Below, one piece after another: positions 55,620-64,000 of a stretch of 64,000 nt of DNA. The DNA is from Aestuariibacter sp. (GTDB lineage Bacteria; Pseudomonadota; Gammaproteobacteria; Enterobacterales; Alteromonadaceae). The notes beneath the pieces were generated by a model. It had not been told where the DNA came from, did not search any database, and saw only the letters and a list, made by a program, of their open reading frames with translations. The first letter of the stretch is position 1. Every line of letters starts with the position of its first letter. A program made the position numbers and the translations under genes. Location of the stretch: positions 1,411,186 to 1,475,185 of the forward strand of contig CP051238.1 of NCBI GenBank assembly GCA_017794925.1, given 5' to 3'.

Positions 55620-56933
55620 TTACCAGCTGCGCTTCTTGTGACCGAACAATGCGTAATAACAAATGAAGGCATAGCAGGGGAGCATTACGGCATAAGCGGA
55701 TTGTGCGTCGAGTGCGTCCGACAACCCGCCGTACACCAATGGCAGAATAGCGCCACCGGCGATACCCATGATCAGAATCGCCGATCCTTTCGGAGTCAAC
55801 TTACCTAAGTCTGCTAGTGCCAATGGCCACACTGTAGGCCATACCATGGCATTAGCCAGTCCCAGTAATGCAATCAAAGTAACGGTATCCGGCAGTGTTT
55901 GAATGCCTGTCCAGCCCCACAGCACAATGGATATTGTATGGGATTGGTCGGAACCCAGCATAATCCCTGCTGTAAATACCACTCCTAATATACCGGACAT
56001 CAACATGGCTTTGGATTGGCTAATCAGGCGGGGTATACAAAATAGTCCCAAGAAGTAGCCAATTACCATGGCGGTCATAGTGAATGAGGTAAGCGATGTC
56101 GCATTGGCAACGCCCAGTGACGAGCCATATAAACCGATAGTATCACCGGCAATCACCTCAACGCCCACGTAACAAAACAGGGTGATGGCGCCCAATACCA
56201 GGTGCGGGAATTGCAACACGCCGCTGGCTTGTGTGCTGTCGTTGCTATCATCACTCTCAAATTGAATGTCCGGTAAGTTTACGCGCATCAGACCCAGGGC
56301 CAGAATACCCAACGCGATAGCGATCCCTATATACGGCTGAATGAGCTGGCTCGACATCTCGTTTAGCTGCGCAGTGCGATCAGCTTCAGGCAGTTGAGCC
56401 AGGCTCACCTGACTGACATCGCTGAAGTTACCCAATACCAACGCGGTGAATAACAGCGGAGCTAATACGCCCGCAAATTTGTTCAGTAAGCCCATAAAGG
56501 CAATACGCGCTGCGGCACTGTCTTGTGAACCCAAGTGCACAATAAACGGGTTAGACGCGGTTTGCAGAATGGTCAGGCCGGAACCTACAACAAACTGGGC
56601 AATCAAGAACACGGCGAAGGTTTTACTTAATGCTGCTGGTACAAACAACAAGCAGCCGAAGGCAATCATGGCCAACCCCAGTGACATCCCTTTTTTATAA
56701 CCTGTGACTTCCAGTATTTTGGCCATGGGTAATGCCATTACCACATAGGCAACATAAAAGCAGAACGCAATGAATAGCGCTTCCATTTCGCTAAGCTCAC
56801 AGACCATTTGCAGGAAGGGAATAAGGGCCCCGTTTAACCAGGTCACAAACCCAAAGATGAAGAACAACAGGCCAATAGTGAGTATGGGCATCAGGCTTTG
56901 CATACCTGTGCGCGGTAGGGTTTGTGTTGTCAT
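55620..56933 (-). CDS. nagP: N-acetylglucosamine MFS permease NagP
   Basis: The 437-residue transporter has 12 helices and the FucP-family motifs FFIFGFVTWLNGALIPFLQ and GSGLTILQTASNPFIVHLG. FucP-family permeases carry sugars with H+; the NagP type, known from Shewanella and Xanthomonas, carries GlcNAc. Its start overlaps nagA by 4 bp (ATGA). It is the last gene of the operon nagK-nagB-II-nagA-nagP. Confidence 0.93.
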   Translation of the reverse strand: MTTQTLPRTGMQSLMPILTIGLLFFIFGFVTWLNGALIPFLQMVCELSEMEALFIAFCFYVAYVVMALPMAKILEVTGYKKGMSLGLAMIAFGCLLFVPAALSKTFAVFLIAQFVVGSGLTILQTASNPFIVHLGSQDSAAARIAFMGLLNKFAGVLAPLLFTALVLGNFSDVSQVSLAQLPEADRTAQLNEMSSQLIQPYIGIAIALGILALGLMRVNLPDIQFESDDSNDSTQASGVLQFPHLVLGAITLFCYVGVEVIAGDTIGLYGSSLGVANATSLTSFTMTAMVIGYFLGLFCIPRLISQSKAMLMSGILGVVFTAGIMLGSDQSHTISIVLWGWTGIQTLPDTVTLIALLGLANAMVWPTVWPLALADLGKLTPKGSAILIMGIAGGAILPLVYGGLSDALDAQSAYAVMLPCYAFICYYALFGHKKRSW

Positions 56934-58060
56934 GCTGTCGCTTCCTGTTCTGCGGCTACCGGCTTACCGTGCAGCCATATGTTGTTTATTGTTAAGTTAT
57001 TATCCAGTAACAGTAAATTAGCTTGCTGACCAATGGCAATGCTACCCAGCGTATTCTGCAACGACATAAATTGCGCCGGAGTCTGGCTGGCCATTTGGCT
57101 GCACGCTGCCAGACTAAAGCCAAGATCGCGATGGGTATTCAATACGGCCTGATGCATGTCCAGGCACGAACCGGCCAGTGTGCCGTCTGGCGTGGTCAGT
57201 TTGCCGCCGTGACGGGTAATGGTGGTATCAAAAAAGGCCAGCTCATCCATGTCGCAACCCACATGCGCCATGGCATCGGTAACCAGCATAATGTGCTGTG
57301 GGCCCTTGGCTTTAATCGCGAGCGCCGCACTTTGCGGGTGAACGTGGTGATGATCAACTATCAGGCCACAATACGCGTCGCTATTTAATGCGGCGCCCAC
57401 CATGCCCGGCTCGCGGGATTGCAGGGCAGACATGGCATTGTATAAATGGGTAAAGCCAGTCGCACCCGCATCGAGTGCCGCCTGGGTTTGCTCAAACGTG
57501 GCGTTGCTGTGACCCAGGGCGACCACTACACCTTCCGCGGTTAATTCCTTAATAAAGCTCAAGGGGACATTGTCGGGCGCGACGGTAACAAGTACTCTGC
57601 CTAAATCCTTGCGGGTCAGAATAGCCAGCTCAGAGTCCTTTGGCGTACGAATGAATTGTGCGTCATGCACGCCCTTTTTCTTAGTATGAATAAAAGGGCC
57701 CTCGTAGTGCACGCCCACAATAGTCGGGTGTTTACGCTCAATGGCCTCGGCAATGGCATCGCCCGCTTTCGCCATCACTTGCTCGCAATCGGTAATGAGG
57801 GTGGGCAGCAATGAGGTGGTACCAAATTGCAAATGGGCACGGGCTAATACATCCAGGCTATCGTAGTCCAAATGTTGGTTAAACAGCACACCGCCGCCGC
57901 CATTGACCTGTGTGTCAACATAGCCGGGTAGCAGCGTACCGGAGGTAACTGGCGAATCGCCCGCTTCATCGATGCGCGTGATCACGCCCTGCTCAATGGT
58001 GATAGCGGCATTATTTAACATGCCTGCCGGGGTGATGACGCGTTCAACACATAATTTCAT
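56930..58060 (-). CDS. nagA: N-acetylglucosamine-6-phosphate deacetylase
   Basis: The 376-residue amidohydrolase-fold enzyme has the metal-binding motifs GVHYEGPFIHTKKKGVHD (with a conserved Glu), LGHSNATFEQ and THLYNAMS, and catalytic Asp in LVTDAMAHVG. It deacetylates GlcNAc-6-phosphate. It starts 2 bp after nagB-II and overlaps nagP by 4 bp. Confidence 0.95.
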   Translation of the reverse strand: MKLCVERVITPAGMLNNAAITIEQGVITRIDEAGDSPVTSGTLLPGYVDTQVNGGGGVLFNQHLDYDSLDVLARAHLQFGTTSLLPTLITDCEQVMAKAGDAIAEAIERKHPTIVGVHYEGPFIHTKKKGVHDAQFIRTPKDSELAILTRKDLGRVLVTVAPDNVPLSFIKELTAEGVVVALGHSNATFEQTQAALDAGATGFTHLYNAMSALQSREPGMVGAALNSDAYCGLIVDHHHVHPQSAALAIKAKGPQHIMLVTDAMAHVGCDMDELAFFDTTITRHGGKLTTPDGTLAGSCLDMHQAVLNTHRDLGFSLAACSQMASQTPAQFMSLQNTLGSIAIGQQANLLLLDNNLTINNIWLHGKPVAAEQEATA

Positions 58061-58062
58061 GG

Positions 58063-59061
58063 TTATACCGTTTGAGTCACTTTGTTTAATCCAGGCGGTG
58101 CATCGGGGTTTAAACCCATGTCGGCGGCCACTTGCTCGATATCCAGGTAAAAGCGCTGCATTAACAGCAAGGGCAGTAATCTGGGGTGCAATGCCTTGTT
58201 GATATTTGCCAGCTTAACAACTTTTGCGCGTCGGCGGCTAATATCATCGATCATTGAACGGTGAAACGAGTGTGACTCGTCCTCAATCTCTAAATCAATG
58301 ATAGATAGCGGCTTTTCGGCCAGTGTAACCGGGCCGTGAATAAATTCAGCACTGCTGAAGGACTCGGCGTGAATGCCTAATACTTCCTTGAGTTTGAGCG
58401 CTACTTCGCGGGCAATGGCATAACCGAACGCCCGGCCAAGCACGATACAATTGTGCACGCCGGTCAGATGCGCCTGTGTAAGCTGCTGTGGTTCATTGCA
58501 CACGGCTTCAAGTGCCTCGGGAAGCAGGTTCAGCGACGCTTTTAGCTCAGTATTGCCCGACCATTCAGCGCATAATTGCAGTAATGCAGACAAGCTGGCC
58601 AGATAGCTTTTTGTCGCAGCCACGGCTTTTTCTTCGCCCGCTCGCACGGGCAACACTTCGTCGCATAGCTCTGCCAGTGGTGAGGTTTCGTCATTCACAA
58701 TGGCAACGGTATAGGCACCGCCCGCTTTAGCATCTTTGGCCTGACGCAGAATATCCGGGCTACGGCCCGACTGTGAAATCACGATCACCAGCGCATTGGC
58801 AAGGCTTAGCTGCTTATTGAAAATACCCGACACCGAGGGCGCAGCGGCGCATACCGGCAAACCCAGTTCTACTTCGAACAAGTATTTACCAAACACACCT
58901 GCGTGATCGGAAGACCCGCGGGCAATCATCATGATCATGCCGGGCTTACGTTGCTTTAAGGTATTTGCAAGGCGTTCACAGATCGCTTGGTTGTGAGTTA
59001 ACTGGCCGGCAATGGCGCTGGCGGCTTGCCTGGCTTCTTTCGCCATAATACTGCTGGTCAT
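58063..59061 (-). CDS. nagB-II: Glucosamine-6-phosphate deaminase, SIS-domain type (NagB-II)
   Basis: The 332-residue protein consists of two SIS (sugar isomerase) domains, with MIARGSSDHAGVFGKYLFE near residue 42 and VISQSGRSPDIL near 94, as in the isomerase half of GlmS. The glutaminase domain is missing. In Alteromonadales and Shewanella this type replaces classical NagB, converting glucosamine-6-P to fructose-6-P and ammonia. It overlaps nagK by 4 bp. Confidence 0.92.
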   Translation of the reverse strand: MTSSIMAKEARQAASAIAGQLTHNQAICERLANTLKQRKPGMIMMIARGSSDHAGVFGKYLFEVELGLPVCAAAPSVSGIFNKQLSLANALVIVISQSGRSPDILRQAKDAKAGGAYTVAIVNDETSPLAELCDEVLPVRAGEEKAVAATKSYLASLSALLQLCAEWSGNTELKASLNLLPEALEAVCNEPQQLTQAHLTGVHNCIVLGRAFGYAIAREVALKLKEVLGIHAESFSSAEFIHGPVTLAEKPLSIIDLEIEDESHSFHRSMIDDISRRRAKVVKLANINKALHPRLLPLLLMQRFYLDIEQVAADMGLNPDAPPGLNKVTQTV

Positions 59062-59936
59062 TGAAAATCTCCTGCTTGTTTTGCCAGTAAAATTGCGCCC
59101 TCTTCAGGGCTGAGCTGGCAGGGTTGAATACGGTCTTTCACCGCATTGCTTAACATGGGGTGGTAAAGTTCTGTCAGGCCGCCTATCAGGCACAGGGCCA
59201 TATCCGGAGTATTCAATACTTCGTCGGCGAGTCGTTGTAGGTAACCAAGCCCATCCTGAACGAATCCCTGAATAACACTGTCGCCTTTGCGGTAAAGGGG
59301 TAATAAAGGCAGCACGATGGCGGCATAGTCGTTGGAATTGAATGTGGCGCAATCCCTTACAATATCTTCAGCGCTGTTTGCCTGAAGGTGCTCGCATACC
59401 GCGTTAAATGTCGCGTCTTTTGGGGCCAGGCCATCAAATGCCAGCAGGCTGTGCTTAACGGCTTGTAGGCCAAGCCAGGCGCCACTGGCTTTATCCCCAA
59501 TGGGGAAGCCGTGCCCGCCAAAGTCAGTGAAGTTACCTGACGCGTAGCGAGTGGCAGAAGAGCCCGTGCCGCACACAATCACCGCACCGTCGTGTCCGGC
59601 GTGCGCGCCAACACATGCCGCGTGCAGGTCGCTTATCAGGTGAACGTGTTTAAATGGCAACTGCTTTGCCATCAAGGCCTGCTGCGCAGAGGCAATGTTG
59701 GCGCCAGCTAATCCGGCGCATAATACAATCTGCTGCGTAGTGATGGATAGCTGTGCTGCCTCAATGGCTTTCGCTGTCGCATCCATAATGGAGGCGCAAG
59801 CTGTGTCCAGACTGCGCATCACATTGGCCGGGCCACTCTGGCCCTTTGCCAGCAAGGTGCCGTCTGCGGATTCAAGGCGTACCCGGCAGCGGCTGCCGCC
59901 GCCGTCTACGCCGATGAAATATAGTTCGCTATTCAT
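59058..59936 (-). CDS. nagK: N-acetylglucosamine kinase (BadF/BadG/BcrA/BcrD family)
   Basis: The 292-residue kinase has the ASKHA-fold phosphate motif GVDGGGSRCRVRLE (residues 8-21), VICGTGSSATRY near 118 and GGHGFPIGDKASGAWLG near 139. It phosphorylates cytoplasmic GlcNAc, which fits a NagP-type permease that does not phosphorylate. It is the first gene of the nagK-B-A-P operon, 60 bp after hex. A perfect palindrome lies upstream at 59960. Confidence 0.93.
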   Translation of the reverse strand: MNSELYFIGVDGGGSRCRVRLESADGTLLAKGQSGPANVMRSLDTACASIMDATAKAIEAAQLSITTQQIVLCAGLAGANIASAQQALMAKQLPFKHVHLISDLHAACVGAHAGHDGAVIVCGTGSSATRYASGNFTDFGGHGFPIGDKASGAWLGLQAVKHSLLAFDGLAPKDATFNAVCEHLQANSAEDIVRDCATFNSNDYAAIVLPLLPLYRKGDSVIQGFVQDGLGYLQRLADEVLNTPDMALCLIGGLTELYHPMLSNAVKDRIQPCQLSPEEGAILLAKQAGDFQ

Positions 59937-59959
59937 GCTTACATTTACTCAATATCTCG

Positions 59960-59979
59960 GTTTGAACAGAGGTTCAAAC
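59960..59979. promoter_or_regulatory. Perfect 20-bp palindrome upstream of nagK
   Basis: GTTTGAAC-AGAG-GTTCAAAC is a perfect dyad in the 60-bp gap between the hex stop and the nagK start. No T tract follows on the minus strand. It is an operator candidate for a nag regulator not found in the window, or a stem-loop between cistrons. Confidence 0.55.
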
Positions 59980-59996
59980 TTATTAATTCAAAAGAT

Positions 59997-62492
59997 TTAC
60001 TGTGCTAGTGGTGAGTCTAGTTGCACCACTCTGCTGGTCTTGTTGGTATGCAGTACCCGGGCTCGTACCATCATGGCTTCACCTTTGCGCAGCGGCGCAA
60101 AGTAGCGGTGCCAGTGGACGCCGTCAGGGCTGTATTCCAGTGCCAGGTTGGGGAGTAGGGCACGTAAAAACAGTTGTTCATTGTCTTGCTTCACGCCCGG
60201 TGGCGGCACGCGAACATTGATATCGTGGGCTATCAGGCGCGGGTAATGCTGAGTCGCCATGGCATGGGCAAATGATGCATAGTCGCTATTCACTTCCCCG
60301 GCAAAGTCTGGCTGAGCCACCTTGCCTTCCCAGTCGGCGTGGTGCCAGGCGCGCTCGGCAAATGCCAGTAATCGAGGGAAAAGCATGTATTCCACGCTGT
60401 CAGGCGTGCGGGTTACTTCGGTCCAAAGTTGAGACTGCATGCCTGCAATGGGGAAGTCACCCGATACTGGCGTATCGTCATAGGCATTACCCATTCTGTC
60501 GGTCCAAAGCTGTGCCATTTGATGCATATCTTCTGGCATAAACCCGAACACTTTGCGAAGCGAGACTGACTTAGCTGCCCAGTAATAACCTGGCTCCAAC
60601 GGGTTGTTCTGATACGGAAAATCAAAGTACAGTACGTCGGGTAAACTCAGTACGGTGGGTACCTTGGCATGCAGCCAATGCGACACGGTGTTGGTGGCGC
60701 CCCAGAACAGGGTGTCCCATACGTTTACTTGTATCTGACTGTTGGTGAGGGCCGGTAACGCTTTGTCCATGCCATCACTCCAGCCCGCCATAGTGAGTCC
60801 ATAGCGATTGCCGAGTTTAACCACCCGTTCAATGAACATTCCGGTGAGGTTTTCCTGATCCACACCGCTTGCCAAACAGGCAGGAGATTGTGTCCAGGCG
60901 CCAGCGGTTTCATCTGCGCCCATGTGATAAGTGCGCAGCGGTACACCAGCCTCAGCATGCATGACTTTGAGTTCGTTAAGGACCTTATCTAAAAAGCGAT
61001 AGGTACTGTCGATACACGGATTCAGGGTGTTGTCATTGTAAAACTGTATCGAGCGGTATTGGGACGGGTCGCCCGGCTCGGTGAGCAGGTACATGCGGGC
61101 TTGCTCGGGCTTGCCTTGCGCCATTAACTTGTTATAGCGAACCTGCATCGACTTCACGGCGGCCCGAACATGCCCGGGCATATCCAAAGAAGGAATAACT
61201 TCGATACCCAGGTTGTTTGCCTGTACCAACAGTTGCTGATAATCCGCAATCGTCAGGTAGCCATTATTGGGGCTGTTACGATGTGGCCCTGCACCTAATT
61301 GAGGTAGCAGACATAGTTGCTCGCTCAGGTCATGGCAGCGATAAGCGCCAATGTCAGTTAACTCAGGTAGACCCGGAATTTCCAGCCGCCAGCCTTCGTC
61401 GTCGCTTATGTGAAGGTGTAGCTTATTGAGCTTGAGAATGGCCATTTGCTCAATAATGGTGGTAAGTACTTGCTTACCGTTGAAGTTTCTTGCTATATCG
61501 ATATGTACACCGCGATAATCAAATCGAGGTTCGTCTTCGACATGCGTGTAATTAATGCGCTTGGTTTGCGGGTCCACTAACTGCGCCAGAGTAACCAATG
61601 CGTAACCGGCCGCATGTTCTGAGGCGGCGTGAATGGCTATGCCGGTTTCGTTTACCGTTAAGCGGTAGGCGTCCTGGTTGTTAAAGTCGCCTTCTTTTAT
61701 GCGCACTTCTAGAGGTGTGTAGTCATTTTGCTCGCCAACCGGTAAGCCAAATTGTGCCAGTAATGGTTGCCATGCTTTTAGTGCGGGCGTTGCTTGAGTT
61801 AATCGGATACCTGTCAGAGAAAGAAACCCTAATTGTTCTGACTGTGATACCACCTGAGGAATAACGCGGTTGCGTGATTCCACTGTCCATTGCGCAGGCG
61901 CTTGGTCATAGTCATATCGTGCAGTTTCAAGGGGCAGCGCATCGTCTTTGTTTCTGCGGTATTGCTCTGACTTTGTCCAGCGCTGTGCATGGCCTGCTAC
62001 AGGCAACTGTGAGTCAGCCCTGTGTTGTAGCCGTGTGCTGTCGATGACCACGGGTTCCAACTCACCTGAGACCAGATAATAATTGGGCATTACATCGGAG
62101 CGCGAGGCATGCCAGAACGGGGCTTTAATGTTGATTGCTATCGAGGTGTTGGTATTTACCTCTTCCAGAAAATCGATGCGGTGCAAGTCACCATTTATAT
62201 GGGAAACCGTAATGTTAGCGTTATCGACTTCCGTATCGGCAATGGGCGACATATGGCTAAAGTACAGTGATGTTCCCTGAGTTACCGGGATATCCTGCGT
62301 AGATAGCGTAAGCTGAGCAGTGAAACATTTGCCTTCCATGATGTCGGTGCTACAAGGCACCTGTGCAATGTTGTTTTGCACCTGGTAACTCACAATCAGT
62401 GTGCGTCCCAGTTGATTGAGTTCGGGCTGTGTGGTTGCCAGTGCTTGTGTGCTCGCCAGACACATTAGCCATCCCAGATAGTTCTTCATCAT
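59997..62492 (-). CDS. hex: Exported beta-N-acetylhexosaminidase, GH20
   Basis: The roughly 831-residue enzyme has a signal peptide (cleavage near ALA), a carbohydrate-binding chitobiase-type N-terminal domain (to about residue 190), a GH20b domain and the GH20 catalytic barrel. Motifs are HLHISDDEGWRLEIPGLPEL and HMGADETAGAW, with the catalytic Asp-Glu pair at about 527-528. A C-terminal chitobiase-like domain ends it. It cleaves GlcNAc from chitooligosaccharides in the periplasm, feeding NagP. The ATG at 62492 was chosen (GTG at 62498 and ATG at 62489 are alternatives). Confidence 0.95.
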   Translation of the reverse strand: MMKNYLGWLMCLASTQALATTQPELNQLGRTLIVSYQVQNNIAQVPCSTDIMEGKCFTAQLTLSTQDIPVTQGTSLYFSHMSPIADTEVDNANITVSHINGDLHRIDFLEEVNTNTSIAINIKAPFWHASRSDVMPNYYLVSGELEPVVIDSTRLQHRADSQLPVAGHAQRWTKSEQYRRNKDDALPLETARYDYDQAPAQWTVESRNRVIPQVVSQSEQLGFLSLTGIRLTQATPALKAWQPLLAQFGLPVGEQNDYTPLEVRIKEGDFNNQDAYRLTVNETGIAIHAASEHAAGYALVTLAQLVDPQTKRINYTHVEDEPRFDYRGVHIDIARNFNGKQVLTTIIEQMAILKLNKLHLHISDDEGWRLEIPGLPELTDIGAYRCHDLSEQLCLLPQLGAGPHRNSPNNGYLTIADYQQLLVQANNLGIEVIPSLDMPGHVRAAVKSMQVRYNKLMAQGKPEQARMYLLTEPGDPSQYRSIQFYNDNTLNPCIDSTYRFLDKVLNELKVMHAEAGVPLRTYHMGADETAGAWTQSPACLASGVDQENLTGMFIERVVKLGNRYGLTMAGWSDGMDKALPALTNSQIQVNVWDTLFWGATNTVSHWLHAKVPTVLSLPDVLYFDFPYQNNPLEPGYYWAAKSVSLRKVFGFMPEDMHQMAQLWTDRMGNAYDDTPVSGDFPIAGMQSQLWTEVTRTPDSVEYMLFPRLLAFAERAWHHADWEGKVAQPDFAGEVNSDYASFAHAMATQHYPRLIAHDINVRVPPPGVKQDNEQLFLRALLPNLALEYSPDGVHWHRYFAPLRKGEAMMVRARVLHTNKTSRVVQLDSPLAQ

Positions 62493-62539
62493 ACTCACTG
62501 CCAGGTAAAAGAGTGTCGTTGTAATTATGGGTGTAGATG

Positions 62540-62571
62540 GGGCAGCTTATCAGGGATACGATAAGCTGCCC
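62540..62571. other. 12-bp perfect stem-loop between hex and the TonB receptor gene
   Basis: GGGCAGCTTATC (62540-62551) pairs with GATAAGCTGCCC (62560-62571), 8-nt loop. It lies about 30 bp after the receptor stop, on the way to hex. Without a T tract it may act as a partial terminator that sets receptor message above hex message. Confidence 0.65.
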
Positions 62572-62602
62572 AATAGCTGGTGGCTACCAGCGTTGGCCGG
62601 GC

Positions 62603-64000
62603 TTAGAAGCTCATGCTCGCGCCCACAAACAGTCTGCGGCCGTTGGCACTTTGCGTGCCGCCAAGGCGCAGTCCGTCACTTTCCCTTACGTAGTAGTTTT
62701 CCCAAATTTCATCGGTAAGGTTGAGTGCTTCAGCTTTGAAGGTCAGGTTTTCACTGTATTGCCAGCTTACCTGTGCATCTAACTGGGCTTGTTCGTCGCG
62801 GTAGCGAGGACCAATCTCGGTTTGCGCAATGAAGTACTCTGAACGGTAGTTGTAGTTTAAGCGCGCGCTGTACTCATCAGCTTCGTAGTACACACCAATG
62901 TTGAACGAGTTCTTAGAGGTGTTCGGGAAACTTACGGTACGGGTAGACAGTGTGGCGCCCACAATATTACCTGCATCGTCATACACAGCGGCAGCTTCAT
63001 CTATTTCCGCATCTGCTACGTCGGTGTAGGTATAGTTGAAGTAACCACCAAAGCCGTTTTCAAACGCGTGTTGCAATTGGAATTCAAAGCCTTCAATTGC
63101 CGTTGTCCCACCGTTTTCAGGCGTGCTCAGCTGATTGATTTGCTGGCCGTTGATTTCTTTTGCCACGGTTTTGGTAAAGATGAAGTCGCTGATGTCTTTC
63201 TTAAATAAAGTGAAAGAGACCAGTGATGCATTGTCGTAATACCATTCCACACCGGCTTCAAACTGGTTGGCTGTGAGTGGATTCAGGCCTGGGTTACCCG
63301 CTGTACCTGAACTGGTTTCCGGCGTCAGGTTAACTGCTGGAGCCAATTGGAACGGCGCCGGGCGAGTAATGACACGTGATGCAGCAAAACGCAGAACAAC
63401 ATCTTCAGACAGGTCGTAAGCGATGTTTGCACTAGGCAGCCATTCATTGTAGTCACCGTCGTAAGCCACTGCCTGGCCACTGTTCAAATCGAACCCTTTA
63501 GATGTTGAGTCGGTTTCAACGTAGCGCAAACCAATGTTACCGCGCAGATCATCAGTGGCGAATTTAGCCATGACATACAGAGCAGTAATGTCTTCTTCGA
63601 TATCAAATGAGGCATCTTTCAGGTACACATCGGAATTGCGGCATAGGCCGTCTGAGTTGCTGTCGTTGCACTCTGCTACGGCATACAGCGCATTATACAT
63701 GGCGGTTTTGTCCGGCATGAAGTAGCTTGCTGCCACACCGTTGGTTTGTGAATGGTCTACATTCACCATAGCGCCAGACCAGAAATCACTTGCCGGGCCC
63801 AGGCTGCCTTCGCCAGTAGGAGCAAGGTTAGCCAAATCGGTGCGGTAACGGTGTTGACCAAAGCTGCGGTCACGCATTTTTAAACCGGTTTTGATTTCGG
63901 TAATCACGCCCCACTCAACAAAATGTGAGTAGTCCAGTTGCACGTAGTTTTCTTCATCTTCCGTGCTGTTAACCTGATCGAAGATACCACCTAACCACAT
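62603..64000 (-). CDS. TonB-dependent receptor, C-terminal part (gene runs off the window)
   Basis: The 465 visible residues are the C-terminal barrel of a TonB-dependent receptor, ending in RRLFVGASMSF. The N-terminal plug is beyond position 64000. Its place next to hex and the nag genes suggests chitooligosaccharide or GlcNAc import. A loop has two Cys flanking D-x-N-x-DG (complement of 63629-63664), resembling the calcium-binding-like loop of the other receptor in this window. Confidence 0.93.
   Translation of the reverse strand: MWLGGIFDQVNSTEDEENYVQLDYSHFVEWGVITEIKTGLKMRDRSFGQHRYRTDLANLAPTGEGSLGPASDFWSGAMVNVDHSQTNGVAASYFMPDKTAMYNALYAVAECNDSNSDGLCRNSDVYLKDASFDIEEDITALYVMAKFATDDLRGNIGLRYVETDSTSKGFDLNSGQAVAYDGDYNEWLPSANIAYDLSEDVVLRFAASRVITRPAPFQLAPAVNLTPETSSGTAGNPGLNPLTANQFEAGVEWYYDNASLVSFTLFKKDISDFIFTKTVAKEINGQQINQLSTPENGGTTAIEGFEFQLQHAFENGFGGYFNYTYTDVADAEIDEAAAVYDDAGNIVGATLSTRTVSFPNTSKNSFNIGVYYEADEYSARLNYNYRSEYFIAQTEIGPRYRDEQAQLDAQVSWQYSENLTFKAEALNLTDEIWENYYVRESDGLRLGGTQSANGRRLFVGASMSF

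Overview
This 64-kb window is chromosomal DNA from a heterotrophic marine gammaproteobacterium, most likely an Alteromonadales member (Alteromonas/Aestuariibacter-like). That assignment is an inference from gene content: TonB-dependent receptors next to catabolic genes, a NagP-type GlcNAc pathway, a complete rutA-F/rutR pyrimidine pathway, three chemoreceptors, an EfpL-type elongation factor and a PEP-CTERM protein. No phage, complete insertion sequence, CRISPR array or rRNA gene is visible; the only tRNA is a 3' fragment at the left edge.

Layout. 1-1800: the 3' end of tRNA-Phe with its terminator, a second degenerate copy of the tRNA 3' end, a PEP-CTERM protein gene and about 0.9 kb without a credible gene. 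1.8-11.5 kb: YegD-like Hsp70, a GGDEF/EAL protein, a MocR regulator beside an orphan ccoG, a chemoreceptor and an alginate-export-type porin. 11.5-18.1 kb (minus strand): a PLP lyase overlapping an NhaC-family transporter, a nested-palindrome element that looks like a MITE, a DUF885 lipoprotein, an aminotransferase and a small membrane protein. 18.4-20.8 kb: a periplasmic binding protein paired with a chemoreceptor. 21.4-25.0 kb: a TonB-dependent receptor plus exported M19 dipeptidase operon. 25.1-27.0 kb: a membrane protein, ECF sigma factor and likely membrane anti-sigma factor.

27.0-40.6 kb is a divergent hexitol (mannitol/sorbitol/arabitol-type) locus. One arm has an NCS1-family permease, a polyol/fructuronate dehydrogenase and a fructokinase. 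The other has an OprB porin, a complete ABC importer (binding protein, two permeases, ATPase), a second polyol dehydrogenase, a HAD phosphatase and a SorC-family regulator. Together they would import a polyol, oxidise it to a ketose and phosphorylate it. 40.8-43.4 kb is the least understood part: a small 4-TM protein, a 63-aa XRE regulator, two tandem small membrane proteins sharing a VGDHENA motif, and a PhyH-family dioxygenase, behind a promoter region with a 13-bp inverted repeat.

43.5-48.1 kb: glycerol kinase, EF-P-like EfpL, a metallo-beta-lactamase-fold lipoprotein and a WD40-type lipoprotein. 48.1-53.3 kb: rutABCDEF with divergent rutR; rutG is absent. 53.3-53.5 kb: a REP-like palindromic repeat cluster. 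53.5-55.4 kb: a dCache chemoreceptor. 55.6-64.0 kb: the GlcNAc/chitin-oligosaccharide operon nagP-nagA-nagB-II-nagK, a GH20 hexosaminidase and the C-terminal part of a TonB-dependent receptor that runs off the right edge. All functional names rest on reading motifs and context; no database search was possible.
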